Source: Phycisphaeraceae bacterium (GTDB lineage: Bacteria > Planctomycetota > Phycisphaerae > Phycisphaerales > UBA1924). Taken from it: a stretch of DNA of 64,000 bases. The position numbers were made by a program, and so were the translations under genes. The DNA is taken from assembly GCA_019454185.1 (NCBI GenBank), contig CP075368.1, positions 3,736,084 through 3,800,083 on the forward strand. The letters are read 5' to 3'. Position 1 is the first letter of the stretch. Every line of letters starts with the position of its first letter. Positions 8,058-16,009 of the stretch are shown here, piece by piece. The notes beneath the pieces were generated by a model. That model did no database searches and was not told the origin of the DNA. It saw nothing but the letters and a program-made list of their open reading frames with translations.

Positions 8058-8666
8058 ATGTTCGCTACACGCACGACGACGCGTCTGTTGGACGCGCTGC
8101 GGGAGGGTGACAACCAGCCGGCGTGGGCGCAGATCGACTCGCGATACCGGCCGGTGATCGCTGGGTTGTCGCGTCGGCTGGGGCTGAGCGATGCGGACGC
8201 GGAGGAGGCGGCGCAGCGGACGCTCGCGGAGTTTGTGCGTGTGTACCGGGATGGGCGTTATGACCGGAGCAAGGGGCGGTTGAGTTCGTGGATCCTGGGG
8301 ATCGCGCATCGGACCGCGCTGCGTGTGCGTCGGGAGGGGCGTCGGGCGGTTCATGCCGAGATGGATGCTGTCGAGGATCCGGGCGAAGAGGGTCACGACG
8401 AGGGGGCGTTGCGTTCGATCTGGACGGATGAGCGCGATCGGGCGATCCTGGCGCGGGCGTTCGATCTGCTGCGGGAGGATTCGGCGGTCGATCCGCGGAC
8501 GATCTTGGCGTTCGAGCTGGTGGCGATGCGCGGGGTGCCGGCGGCCGAGGTTGCGGCGCAGTGCGCGATGTCCGTCGATCAGGTGTATGTGGCGAAGACG
8601 CGCATGACGAGGCGCCTGAAGTCGCTCGTTGAGGAGTTGACAGAGGCCTTTGAGGAGGATGTCTGA
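8058..8666 (+). CDS. ECF sigma factor (planctomycete kinase-linked type)
   Basis: A 202-residue alternative sigma factor. Region 2 spans about 20-90 (DSRYRPVIAGLSRRLGLSDADAEEAAQRTL). The region 4 helix-turn-helix is at the end (AFELVAMRGVPAAEVAAQ then SVDQVYVAKTRMTRRL), with a longer acidic linker between. The ATG at 8058 is chosen because an in-frame extension to 7962 is Cys/Gly-rich and overlaps the preceding gene. The following kinase begins with GTG directly after this gene's TGA, with no spacer, so translation is coupled. No dedicated anti-sigma gene is present. The zinc-motif N-terminus of the downstream kinase may take that role, as in kinase-linked ECF groups. Target genes are unknown. 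Confidence 0.88.
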   Translation: MFATRTTTRLLDALREGDNQPAWAQIDSRYRPVIAGLSRRLGLSDADAEEAAQRTLAEFVRVYRDGRYDRSKGRLSSWILGIAHRTALRVRREGRRAVHAEMDAVEDPGEEGHDEGALRSIWTDERDRAILARAFDLLREDSAVDPRTILAFELVAMRGVPAAEVAAQCAMSVDQVYVAKTRMTRRLKSLVEELTEAFEEDV

Positions 8667-11618
8667 GTGGTTCCGGAGCGTGGAGGGTCGGCGGGTCGTT
8701 GCCCGAGCGCGGCGGAGATCGACCGCCTCGCTTCCGGCGATGATTCGGACGGGTCGATCCGGACGCACGTGGATGGGTGTGAGATCTGCCTGGAGCGGCT
8801 GCGTGCGGCGGAGGAGGACGCGTCGTTCATCCGCAGGGCCCGCGAGTTGTCTGAGCTTGATTCCGGTCCGGAGGGCGCGCCGCGGATCCGAGGGTATCGG
8901 ATCCAGTCGGTGATCAGTTCGGGGTCGCAGGGAGTGGTGTACCGGGCGGTGCAGGAGGCGACGTCGCGCGTGGTTGCGATCAAGGCGTTGTCGACGGGCG
9001 GGGATGTATCGGCACGTCAGCGGCATCGGGCGGAGCGCGAGGCGGAGATCACGGCGCGATTGCGGCATCCCAATCTGGTAACGGTCTTTGAGTCGCGGGC
9101 TCTGGCGGACGGGCGGATCGCGGTGATCATGGAGTATGTGGACGGTGTGCCGCTGGATGCGTGGGCTCCGCCGGGCGACAGCGCGTCGGCGCGTCAGCGT
9201 GGGATGCTGGAGGTGTTTGTCGCGGTGTGCAACGGGATCCACAACGCGCACCTGAACGGCGTGATCCATCGCGACCTGAAGCCGGACAACATTCTGGTGA
9301 CGCCCGAGGGGCGTGCGGTGGTGATCGACTTCGGCATCGCGCGTGCGGGGACGCTGCGTCTCACGCTGACGGGCGAGTTCGCGGGTACTCCGGCGTATGT
9401 GTCTCCGGAGCAGGCATCGGGAAAGTCCGACCAGATCGACGCGCTGACGGACGTGTACTCGCTGGGTGTGATCCTGTACCAACTGGTGTGCGGGGCGATG
9501 CCGTACGACGTCGGGGGATCGCTGTACGAGGTGATCCGGGCGGTGGAGACGGCGGAGCCGATCGAGCCGCGGCGGGTTGTGCCGTCATTGTCGCAGGATC
9601 TTGAGGCGATCATCCTGAAGGCGATGCGCAAGGACAAGGCCCTGAGGTATCAGTCGGCGGCGAGTCTTGCGAGGGATATCGAGCGATACCTTGCGGGGAT
9701 CCCGGTTGATGCGCGGAGCGGTTCGGGGTGGTATCTGCTGCGGAAGGCGATCGTTGTGAACCGCTCGCGGATCGCGATGGCGGGGTTCCTGCTTCTGCTT
9801 GTTGCGGCGGCGGGGGCGGTGGTGGTGATCAGCACGGCGGGGGCTGCTGCTGCGGCGCGTCGGGCTCGTCTTGACCGGGAGATCGCGAGGCAGGAGCAGG
9901 TGCGTGCGCAGGCGGTGACGGAGTTGCTGCGAGAGGTGTTGCCGACGGACGATCCGACTCGGCCGGAGTTGGCGCAGGAACTGGGCGCGGGATTGGATCG
10001 GTTGTACACGCGTCTGGAGACGGGGTCGTTCGCGTCGGATCCGGACGTGGATCAGGCGTTGCGGCGGCTGTGGAGCCGCGTGTACACGGATATTTCCGGC
10101 GGTCGTGCGGTGGCGCAGGTGGCGTACGCGGAGGTGGCGTTGCGGACGGGGCTCGAGCGTCTGCGTGCGGAGCACGGGACGGTGCATCCGGAGATCGCGG
10201 AGACGTTGCACGAGTTGGGCGCGGTCTTGCTCTTGCGGAAGCGGTATGCCGAGGCGGAGCGGGCGGTGCGTGACGCGATCGAGATGCGAACGCGCCTGAT
10301 GCAAGCGGGGAACGAGTTGGCGCGTGCGGGGGTGGAGCTGTCCCGGTCGCTGCACGCGAGCGTGCTGATGGCGATGCATCAGGAGTCGGAGGCGGAGACC
10401 GAGGCGCGTGTTGCCCTTGAGGGCCTTCGCGGGATCGAGAGCGACGAGGCGCGTGTTGCGGCGGCGCGGATGGCATCGCTGATTGCGCGAGCGCGCCTCA
10501 TGGCGGGCGCGCCGGCGGAGGCCGAGCCGCTGCTGCGGGAGGCGCTGAAGCTGCGGATGCGCGTGCTTGTGCCCGCATCGCCGGATGTGGTTGCCACACT
10601 CGGGGAGGCGGCTGCGCTCCTGGAGCGTGCGCCTGAGTGCGATCTGGCTCGTGACTTTGCGATGGCGTGGGGTGTGCCGACATCGCGGGTTGCGGAGGCG
10701 ATCAGAGCGGATCTGCCCGTCCTTGAGTCGTCGCGGACGGTAAGGAAGGGTGAGAGCGGGCCGAAGGGTCGAGCGGCGGCGTTCGGGCGGCTTGCGGCTC
10801 TGCACCAGCGGCTGCTTGGTGAGCGTGATCCGTCGGTCGCGCAGGTGTACATGCTGCGGATGCGAGCGGCGGAGGCGGAAGGGTTGAAGTCCGAGATGAT
10901 CGATTCGGCTCTGCTGGCGGCGGATGTGCTGTCGTCTCTGTATGGCCAGGACCATCGCTCGCTGCTGCCTTGCTATGAGACGGCTTCCGTCGAGTTGGCG
11001 CGTGCGGGACGAACGGCAGAGGCGGTTGAGTTGGCACGGGCGGTTGTGCGGATCCGGTCGATGCTCCCGCCCGAGGCGCGGGACGCGCTGCTCCTCGGGA
11101 ACAGCCGGCGGTATCTCGCGTGGTTTCTCGGGCTGCACGGCGCACACGAGGAGGCGGTTCGTGAGGGGCTGGAAGCGAGGGCGTTGCTGTCGGATGTGCT
11201 CGGGCCTGAGCACCACATCATCGCGACGGTTGATGCCTTTATGGCGATCTCGCTCGTACAGATGAGCGGGTCGGCGGTGTCGGTCGGCTTTCCGTTCGAC
11301 GATCCGTTGGCGGAAGCGGACGCGCGGTCTGCCGGTGCGATGCGGATCGCGTTGTCGTCGGCCTCGATGCCGTTCGATCAGGTGATGGCAACCAAGATCG
11401 CCAGGGCGCACGTGCTGTGCGCGACCGATCGCGCGGCAGAGGCGGCGCAGTTGGTCAGAGAGGGGTGGAACAACGCCATTGACGTAGACCTGGCGTACAC
11501 GTATCGGGATCTTCACTTTCGGGATGCGATCGCGGCGTTCGACGCGGCAGGAGATGCGGCGGCCGCTGAGGATTTCAGGCGTCGGCTTGCGCGAGGCGTG
11601 CCGCGTCGGGGTGAGTGA
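8667..11618 (+). CDS. Transmembrane serine/threonine kinase with zinc-binding head and TPR-like domain (second kinase)
   Basis: A 983-residue kinase. Residues 1-60 contain an H-x3-C-x2-C motif (HVDGCEIC) preceded by a Cys-Pro, resembling a zinc-binding anti-sigma domain. The kinase core (about 76-345) has VAIK, HRDLKPDNIL and DFGIAR. In the Gly-rich loop the first glycine is replaced (SSGSQGVVY). A membrane helix (GFLLLLVAAAGAVVVIS, about 370-390) is followed by some 570 residues of divergent TPR-like repeats. Start: GTG immediately after the sigma factor stop, no alternative needed. Linkage and head domain suggest it holds the ECF sigma factor at the membrane until a signal activates phosphorylation. 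That mechanism is inferred from the family, not seen. Confidence 0.9.
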   Translation: MVPERGGSAGRCPSAAEIDRLASGDDSDGSIRTHVDGCEICLERLRAAEEDASFIRRARELSELDSGPEGAPRIRGYRIQSVISSGSQGVVYRAVQEATSRVVAIKALSTGGDVSARQRHRAEREAEITARLRHPNLVTVFESRALADGRIAVIMEYVDGVPLDAWAPPGDSASARQRGMLEVFVAVCNGIHNAHLNGVIHRDLKPDNILVTPEGRAVVIDFGIARAGTLRLTLTGEFAGTPAYVSPEQASGKSDQIDALTDVYSLGVILYQLVCGAMPYDVGGSLYEVIRAVETAEPIEPRRVVPSLSQDLEAIILKAMRKDKALRYQSAASLARDIERYLAGIPVDARSGSGWYLLRKAIVVNRSRIAMAGFLLLLVAAAGAVVVISTAGAAAAARRARLDREIARQEQVRAQAVTELLREVLPTDDPTRPELAQELGAGLDRLYTRLETGSFASDPDVDQALRRLWSRVYTDISGGRAVAQVAYAEVALRTGLERLRAEHGTVHPEIAETLHELGAVLLLRKRYAEAERAVRDAIEMRTRLMQAGNELARAGVELSRSLHASVLMAMHQESEAETEARVALEGLRGIESDEARVAAARMASLIARARLMAGAPAEAEPLLREALKLRMRVLVPASPDVVATLGEAAALLERAPECDLARDFAMAWGVPTSRVAEAIRADLPVLESSRTVRKGESGPKGRAAAFGRLAALHQRLLGERDPSVAQVYMLRMRAAEAEGLKSEMIDSALLAADVLSSLYGQDHRSLLPCYETASVELARAGRTAEAVELARAVVRIRSMLPPEARDALLLGNSRRYLAWFLGLHGAHEEAVREGLEARALLSDVLGPEHHIIATVDAFMAISLVQMSGSAVSVGFPFDDPLAEADARSAGAMRIALSSASMPFDQVMATKIARAHVLCATDRAAEAAQLVREGWNNAIDVDLAYTYRDLHFRDAIAAFDAAGDAAAAEDFRRRLARGVPRRGE

Positions 11619-11626
11619 AGCGAGAC

Positions 11627-11659
11627 GGGCCGGCGTGGCGTTGTGCCGGGTGCCGGCCC
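11627..11659. terminator. Hairpin between convergent genes
   Basis: A perfect 8-bp stem GGGCCGGC (11627-11634) pairs with GCCGGCCC (11652-11659) in the short gap between the kinase and the PEP-CTERM gene, which converge. There is no T tract, so it is at best a GC-type terminator. Confidence 0.35.
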
Positions 11660-11701
11660 GCGTCCCAGCGGGGGTGGAGAGACGAGATCGACAGCGGCGG
11701 A

Positions 11702-12460
11702 TCAGAGCCGACGGCGGCGCAGCGCGATGAGTCCGCCGACACCGACGAGCGCGGCGGCTCCGGGTGCGGGAATGACTGTGATGCGTGCGCTGAAGATGAG
11801 ACCGCTGACGGAGACGCCGATGTCGCGCTGGTAGAAGTAGAGATAGTTCAGTCCCGGATTGACGAAGGAGGTGATGTTCTGGAAGTGGAAGGTAGAGGAG
11901 ACGAAGGTGCCGCCGTCGTAGCCGGTGGACATGCCGTTGATGTAGAGCCCTGCCTGGTTGCCGCCGCCGTAGAAGGGGTGATCCCCGAGATAGTCATCGA
12001 CGGCGAACTCGAGTGCGAGCGTCGCGTTCGTGATGCTGGAGAGGGAGATGTTGAAGGGGACGGCGTAGAGGCATGAGCCGGGGGCGCCCCATCCGACGCC
12101 GGGTGTGCCGTCGGGGTTGGTGAAGAAGCCGTCGAAGTTGATCCAGCGTGCGAGGGGATCGCTGATTCCGGGCGTCCAGGCCCACACGGGGTTGATAACG
12201 GAGGCGGAGGGACCGGATGCCGCGCCGGCGAAGTCGCCCGCCGTGAAGGGTGATGCGCTGATGGCGGCACCGGGCGGGTTGTTGGGGAGGAAGGTGACGA
12301 TGTCGTCCTGCTGCCCGGCGAGTCCGGGGAGTCCGCCGACCTGCCCGCTGCGGAGGTTGATGATCTGCGGCGCGGCGGATGCGGCTCCGGCGAGTGCCGC
12401 GAGCGCGAGAGAGGCGGCGATCGGCTTCGAGCGATCAAGGATGCTGGTTGTGCGATGCAT
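11702..12460 (-). CDS. PEP-CTERM-type secreted protein, 252 aa
   Basis: Exported protein with an N-terminal signal peptide (SLALAALAGAASAAP, cleavage after ASA). The C-terminal sorting tail is VIPAPGAAALVGVGGLIALRRRR, read as a PAPG motif, one hydrophobic helix and an Arg cluster. This is the variant of the PEP-CTERM signal handled by exosortase, as understood for the family. The mature part is rich in Gly, Asn and aromatic residues and has no recognisable enzyme motif. Segments such as LYINGMSTGYDGGTF fit a beta-sandwich. The ATG at 12460 has AGGAG 7 bases upstream. No exosortase gene lies in the window. Two further proteins with the same tail occur at 27.1 and 29.9 kb. Confidence 0.85.
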   Translation of the reverse strand: MHRTTSILDRSKPIAASLALAALAGAASAAPQIINLRSGQVGGLPGLAGQQDDIVTFLPNNPPGAAISASPFTAGDFAGAASGPSASVINPVWAWTPGISDPLARWINFDGFFTNPDGTPGVGWGAPGSCLYAVPFNISLSSITNATLALEFAVDDYLGDHPFYGGGNQAGLYINGMSTGYDGGTFVSSTFHFQNITSFVNPGLNYLYFYQRDIGVSVSGLIFSARITVIPAPGAAALVGVGGLIALRRRRL

Positions 12461-12677
12461 GGTTTCGTCTCCTGTGTGTGTTGAGGTCGAGGGTTGGTGT
12501 GGGGACTGCGGAGCTTGCGAGCACATGAGTTGCCGCCACGGGGCTCGATCTTGCACGACGCGGGAGGAATTTTGGATGTCGATATGGGCGGCACGCGCGC
12601 GGAATGGGCGCGCGTCCCGATGGGCGTCGCGTCGGCGGGAGGGGATGGGGGCTTTCAGGGTGTGTGGCGCGACGGTT

Positions 12678-14780
12678 TCAGTGGGCGAGCATGTCGGCGG
12701 GGACGGATTGCCATGAGCCGTCGGGCGCACGCCACTTCAGGGAGAGGGCCGCACCGCCGGTGCGATTGAACCAGTCGATCGTGATGCGGTGGTAGCCGGC
12801 TTCGAGGGGTGCGCTGGCGCGGACCTCGCGGGCCGCGTGGAGGCCGTCGTTGTCGATGACGAGGTTGTCGTCGATCAAGAGGCGCGAGCCATCGTCGGAG
12901 GTGAGGGCGAAGTGGTACATCCCGGTCGCGGGGACGCTGATGACGCCGGTGTAACGGCGTGCGACATGCTCCGGCGGCGGATTCTCGGGGGGGAGCGCGA
13001 CGGTGGGTGAGATGGTCTCGGATTCGGGGGCGAGAGAGAGGAAGTCGGCGCAGCGCTGGAAGTCGCCGGAGAAGGTCTGGACCTTCAGCCCGGGATCCGG
13101 GGCGCGGACGAAGAGGGTCGCGCCCCAGGGCTCGACGCGCGTGAGGGAGCGGGTGGCAAGATCGGAGACGCGTCGGTCGCCGACGAAGACGGCGGCGGAG
13201 ATGGTGGCGGATTCGGTGAGCGTGATCGGGCCGGATGGAACGGGAGAGGTCGCCGATGGGGCGGAACCGTCGAGCGTGTAACGGATGGTTGCGCCGGGCG
13301 CGGTGTTGAGCGTCGGCGAGGTGAGCGTGATGGTGGTTGATGCGACAAAGTTCTCGCTGTCGGCGTTGATGGTGACCGGGTGGTAGATCACGGGTTCTCC
13401 ATCGAAGACGAGTTTGATGACAGTGGCATCGGGGTCGGGCGTGAGTGTGGAGGAGGATGGGAGGGTGATGTCGAGTCCGCCGGAGGCGAGCGAGGCGCGG
13501 AGCGTCGAACTCCGGCGGCCGAGGATCTGTGCATCGCGCGGTGCGGAGCCGATCCCATCGACGAAGAGGCGGCCGTCGGTCGGCCAGTCGAAGACGTGGA
13601 GGTAGAGGGTTGTGCGCTTTCCGTCGCGTTTGATCGTGCAGCGGCCCCAGGGCGTTGAGGGGAGGATACTGGCGCCGGTGCCGTGGATGGCTTCGCCATT
13701 GACCTCCATCCAGCGGCCGATGTGCGCGAGGCGATCGGCCTCGGAGGGCTCGATCCGACCGTTGGCCATGGGGCCGATGTTGAGGAGGAAGTTGCCGCCC
13801 TTGCTGGCGACATCGATGAGCGTGCGGACGAGCATCTGGCCGGACTTTGGATTGGTGTCGGCTTTGTTGTGCCCCCAGTGGGTGTGGATGGTCATGCAGG
13901 TCTCCCAGTCGACACCGGGGAGGCCCTGGGCGGGGACTTCCTGCTCGGGTGTGCCGAAGTCGCCGACGGCATCGTCGCTCTGGCTGAAACCGGCCATGCC
14001 GCTGCGGTGGACATCGACGCGGTTGTTGATGATGACATCGGGCTGGAGCGAGCGGCAGAGGTTGTAGAGGGCGACGCCGCGTTCGTGGGTCCACGTGGAC
14101 TCCCACTCGCCGTCGAACCACATGACGCCGATGGGTCCGTAGTTGGTGAGGAGTTCGGTGACTTGTGCGTTGAGATAGGCATTGAAGCGGTCGTAGTCCG
14201 CGCCGGCGGTGGGGCGGTCGGTCTCCCATGTGCGACGAGGGAGGTAGTCCGGGTGGTGCCAATCCATGATGGAGTGGTACCAGCAGATCATGAGGCCGTG
14301 CTTGCGGCAGGCGTCGGCCATCTCCTTCATGATGTCGCGCTTGAAGGGCGTCGACATGACGTCGAAGTCGGAGACTTGGGAGTTGAAGAGGGCGAAGCCG
14401 TCGTGGTGCTTGGTGGTGATGACGATGTACTTCATGCCGGCGTCCTTCGCGGCGAGCACGATGGCGTCGGCGTCGAAGTCAACGGGGTTGAACTGCGAGG
14501 CGAAGGTGTCGTAGGTTTCCAGGGGGATCTGGGCGGTGGTGCGGATCCACTCGCCGTAGGTGTTGACGCCGTTCCATTCACCGGCTGGTATGGAATAAAG
14601 CCCCCAGTGGATGAAGAGGCCGAAGCGTGCATCGCGCCACCACTCCATGCGCGGGTCGTCGCGGAGGGCGGGGTCGTTGAGGCGTGAGGAGGCGTTGTCC
14701 ACGCGGTGATCGTTGGCCGCGCACGCGGCGAGGAGGGCGAGGGGGATGCAGGCGAGGAGGGGGAGGAGGCGATGGTGCAT
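12678..14780 (-). CDS. Alpha-L-fucosidase (GH29) lipoprotein with chitobiase-like and PA14 domains
   Basis: Exported glycoside hydrolase of 700 residues that should release alpha-L-fucose from glycans. A lipoprotein signal peptide ends in LLAAC, so it is probably membrane-anchored. The GH29 barrel covers about 35-400: MEWWRDARFGLFIHWGLYS, then KYIVITTKHHDGFALF, and the nucleophile strand IGVMWFDGEWE with the expected Asp. Next comes a beta-sandwich of the chitobiase C-terminal kind (PGATIRYTLDGSAPS). The last 130 residues form a PA14-like module (YTGVISVPATGMYHFALTSDDGSRLLID), probably carbohydrate binding. The ATG at 14780 precedes the signal peptide directly, but no clear ribosome binding site is seen. 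Upstream lies an IS element, not a sugar operon. Confidence 0.93.
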   Translation of the reverse strand: MHHRLLPLLACIPLALLAACAANDHRVDNASSRLNDPALRDDPRMEWWRDARFGLFIHWGLYSIPAGEWNGVNTYGEWIRTTAQIPLETYDTFASQFNPVDFDADAIVLAAKDAGMKYIVITTKHHDGFALFNSQVSDFDVMSTPFKRDIMKEMADACRKHGLMICWYHSIMDWHHPDYLPRRTWETDRPTAGADYDRFNAYLNAQVTELLTNYGPIGVMWFDGEWESTWTHERGVALYNLCRSLQPDVIINNRVDVHRSGMAGFSQSDDAVGDFGTPEQEVPAQGLPGVDWETCMTIHTHWGHNKADTNPKSGQMLVRTLIDVASKGGNFLLNIGPMANGRIEPSEADRLAHIGRWMEVNGEAIHGTGASILPSTPWGRCTIKRDGKRTTLYLHVFDWPTDGRLFVDGIGSAPRDAQILGRRSSTLRASLASGGLDITLPSSSTLTPDPDATVIKLVFDGEPVIYHPVTINADSENFVASTTITLTSPTLNTAPGATIRYTLDGSAPSATSPVPSGPITLTESATISAAVFVGDRRVSDLATRSLTRVEPWGATLFVRAPDPGLKVQTFSGDFQRCADFLSLAPESETISPTVALPPENPPPEHVARRYTGVISVPATGMYHFALTSDDGSRLLIDDNLVIDNDGLHAAREVRASAPLEAGYHRITIDWFNRTGGAALSLKWRAPDGSWQSVPADMLAH

Positions 14781-14990
14781 GGGGGTGAGTGTACAGGAAT
14801 GCGTGTGAATGTGGTGGGTGCGGCAGGGGGCACCTGTTGCGAGCGGAACGGAAGACGCGGTGCAAGGGGCGATGCCCCCTGCAACCCCCGAAAGCCGGAA
14901 GAGCTCGAGTTGTGTCGCCTCCGGCGACAAGGGAATAAGGAAGCGCGGCGCCGCGCAAGTCCGACTCATCTCTGCATTGAGAATGCAACA
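14781..14990. other. Gene-free stretch upstream of the fucosidase, with two hairpins
   Basis: No gene. It contains a GGGGC-GAT-GCCCC hairpin (in CAAGGGGCGATGCCCCCTG, around 14860-14882) and a TTGTGTCGCC / GGCGACAA inverted repeat around 14914-14933. Together they form the spacer between the fucosidase start and the IS left end. Confidence 0.4.
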
Positions 14991-15068
14991 CCCCGAGCTT
15001 GCGAGCATTTTGCGCCATGTGTTCCAAGTGTTTCCATTGTGGAGACTTGCGCGATCTGATGGCTCATG

Positions 15069-15117
15069 CCATGCTCGGTCCCACTGGTGGAGCTGCCAGA
15101 CAGGAGACCGAGCATGG
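15069..15117 (+). promoter_or_regulatory. 12-bp inverted repeat masking the transposase start codon
   Basis: CCATGCTCGGTC (15069-15080) pairs perfectly with GACCGAGCATGG (15106-15117), loop 25 nt. The right arm contains the ATG (15114-15116) and abuts the AGGAG at 15102-15106. A transcript entering from outside the element would fold and hide the start. This arrangement limits transposition in elements such as IS10 and IS50. Confidence 0.6.
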
Positions 15118-15962
15118 ACAACGCGAGTTGGAGGGTGTTGGCGGCGAGCGTGCGGAAGCTGGATCGGAGCCCGCGTGGCGGTCGCTTCACCTTCACCGAT
15201 GCGGACATCGTGCTGACCTTTCTCTGGGCCGTCTTGCACCGACGACCCACCTCCTGGGCGTGCCGACGCGATGCATGGCCGTTGTGGCGGCGTGGTCGAT
15301 TGCCCTCGCCAAGCAGGATGAGCCGGCGGCTGAGAACCACCAGCGTCCAGGCGTTACTTGCCGCGGCGGAGGCGGAGAATCTGGTCTCTGCATCGGGAGC
15401 GTTGGTGCTGGCTCTTGACGGCAAGGCCCTGCGCGTCGCCTCGCACTCCGGAGACCGGACCGCGACCTTCGGCGCATGGGGACTGCGCGGCTACAAGCTC
15501 CATGCGATCTGCGATCTCGCGGGCTCGATCGTCTCCTGGCGTCTCACGCCCATGCACTGCCATGAAGCAGTGATGGCCAAGCGGATGATGCGAGACATGG
15601 AGTTGAACGGGTATGTGCTGGCCGACTCGAACTACGACAGCGTGAAGCTCTATGAACTCTGCGCGTGCAAGGGCGGACAACTGGTGGTTCCGCGGAAGGA
15701 CTGCCGCGTGGGTCGCGGCGTGCGGCGGTCCGGAACGCATCCGGACCGCCGTCGAGCCATCGACATGCTGGAGCAGAGCATGACGGGCTTCGGCAGGGGC
15801 CTGCTGTCACTCCGGCGCGTGATCGAGCGTGTGTTTGCACGCCTGGAAATGACCCACCATGTGGGGCTTATCCCGCCGCACGTGCGCGGCATCGAGCGGG
15901 TCCGTCGATGGATCCAAGCCATCATCATCCTTGATCGACACACACAGGCAATGAAGCGATGA
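15114..15962 (+). CDS. IS4/IS5-like DDE transposase
   Basis: A 282-residue transposase with RNase H-like catalytic residues D102 (LALDGKAL), D171 (VLADSNYDS) and E238 (RRVIERVFARLE). This is the spacing of the IS4/IS5 type DDE domain. All three residues are present and the frame is intact, so the element may be active. The ATG at 15114 is chosen because AGGAG lies 7 bases upstream. The longer frame starting at 15066 would begin within the left hairpin arm. The gene almost fills the element, ending inside the right terminal repeat. I cannot name the exact IS subgroup without a comparison. Confidence 0.85.
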   Translation: MDNASWRVLAASVRKLDRSPRGGRFTFTDADIVLTFLWAVLHRRPTSWACRRDAWPLWRRGRLPSPSRMSRRLRTTSVQALLAAAEAENLVSASGALVLALDGKALRVASHSGDRTATFGAWGLRGYKLHAICDLAGSIVSWRLTPMHCHEAVMAKRMMRDMELNGYVLADSNYDSVKLYELCACKGGQLVVPRKDCRVGRGVRRSGTHPDRRRAIDMLEQSMTGFGRGLLSLRRVIERVFARLEMTHHVGLIPPHVRGIERVRRWIQAIIILDRHTQAMKR

Positions 15963-16009
15963 CGCAAAAAGCTCTTGCGCTCGGGGCTCCCTTTTGGGTG
16001 AGCGTGGAT

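Larger units (their letters stand above)
14991..15986 (+). mobile_element. Insertion sequence, about 996 bp, DDE transposase type
   Basis: The left end (14991-15017) begins CCCCGAGCTTGCGAGC and the right end (15960-15986), read on the other strand, begins CCCCGAGCGCAAGAGC. Over 27 bases they match at 21, so these are terminal inverted repeats. The right repeat overlaps the transposase stop codon. I could not identify a target duplication flanking the ends. One transposase gene fills the element. It sits between the fucosidase and the Gfo/Idh/MocA gene and interrupts neither. Confidence 0.8.

Noticed and set aside
14860..14933. Two hairpins between fucosidase and IS considered as terminators
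   Set aside because: They lie upstream of the fucosidase start and no gene ends there; no T tract.
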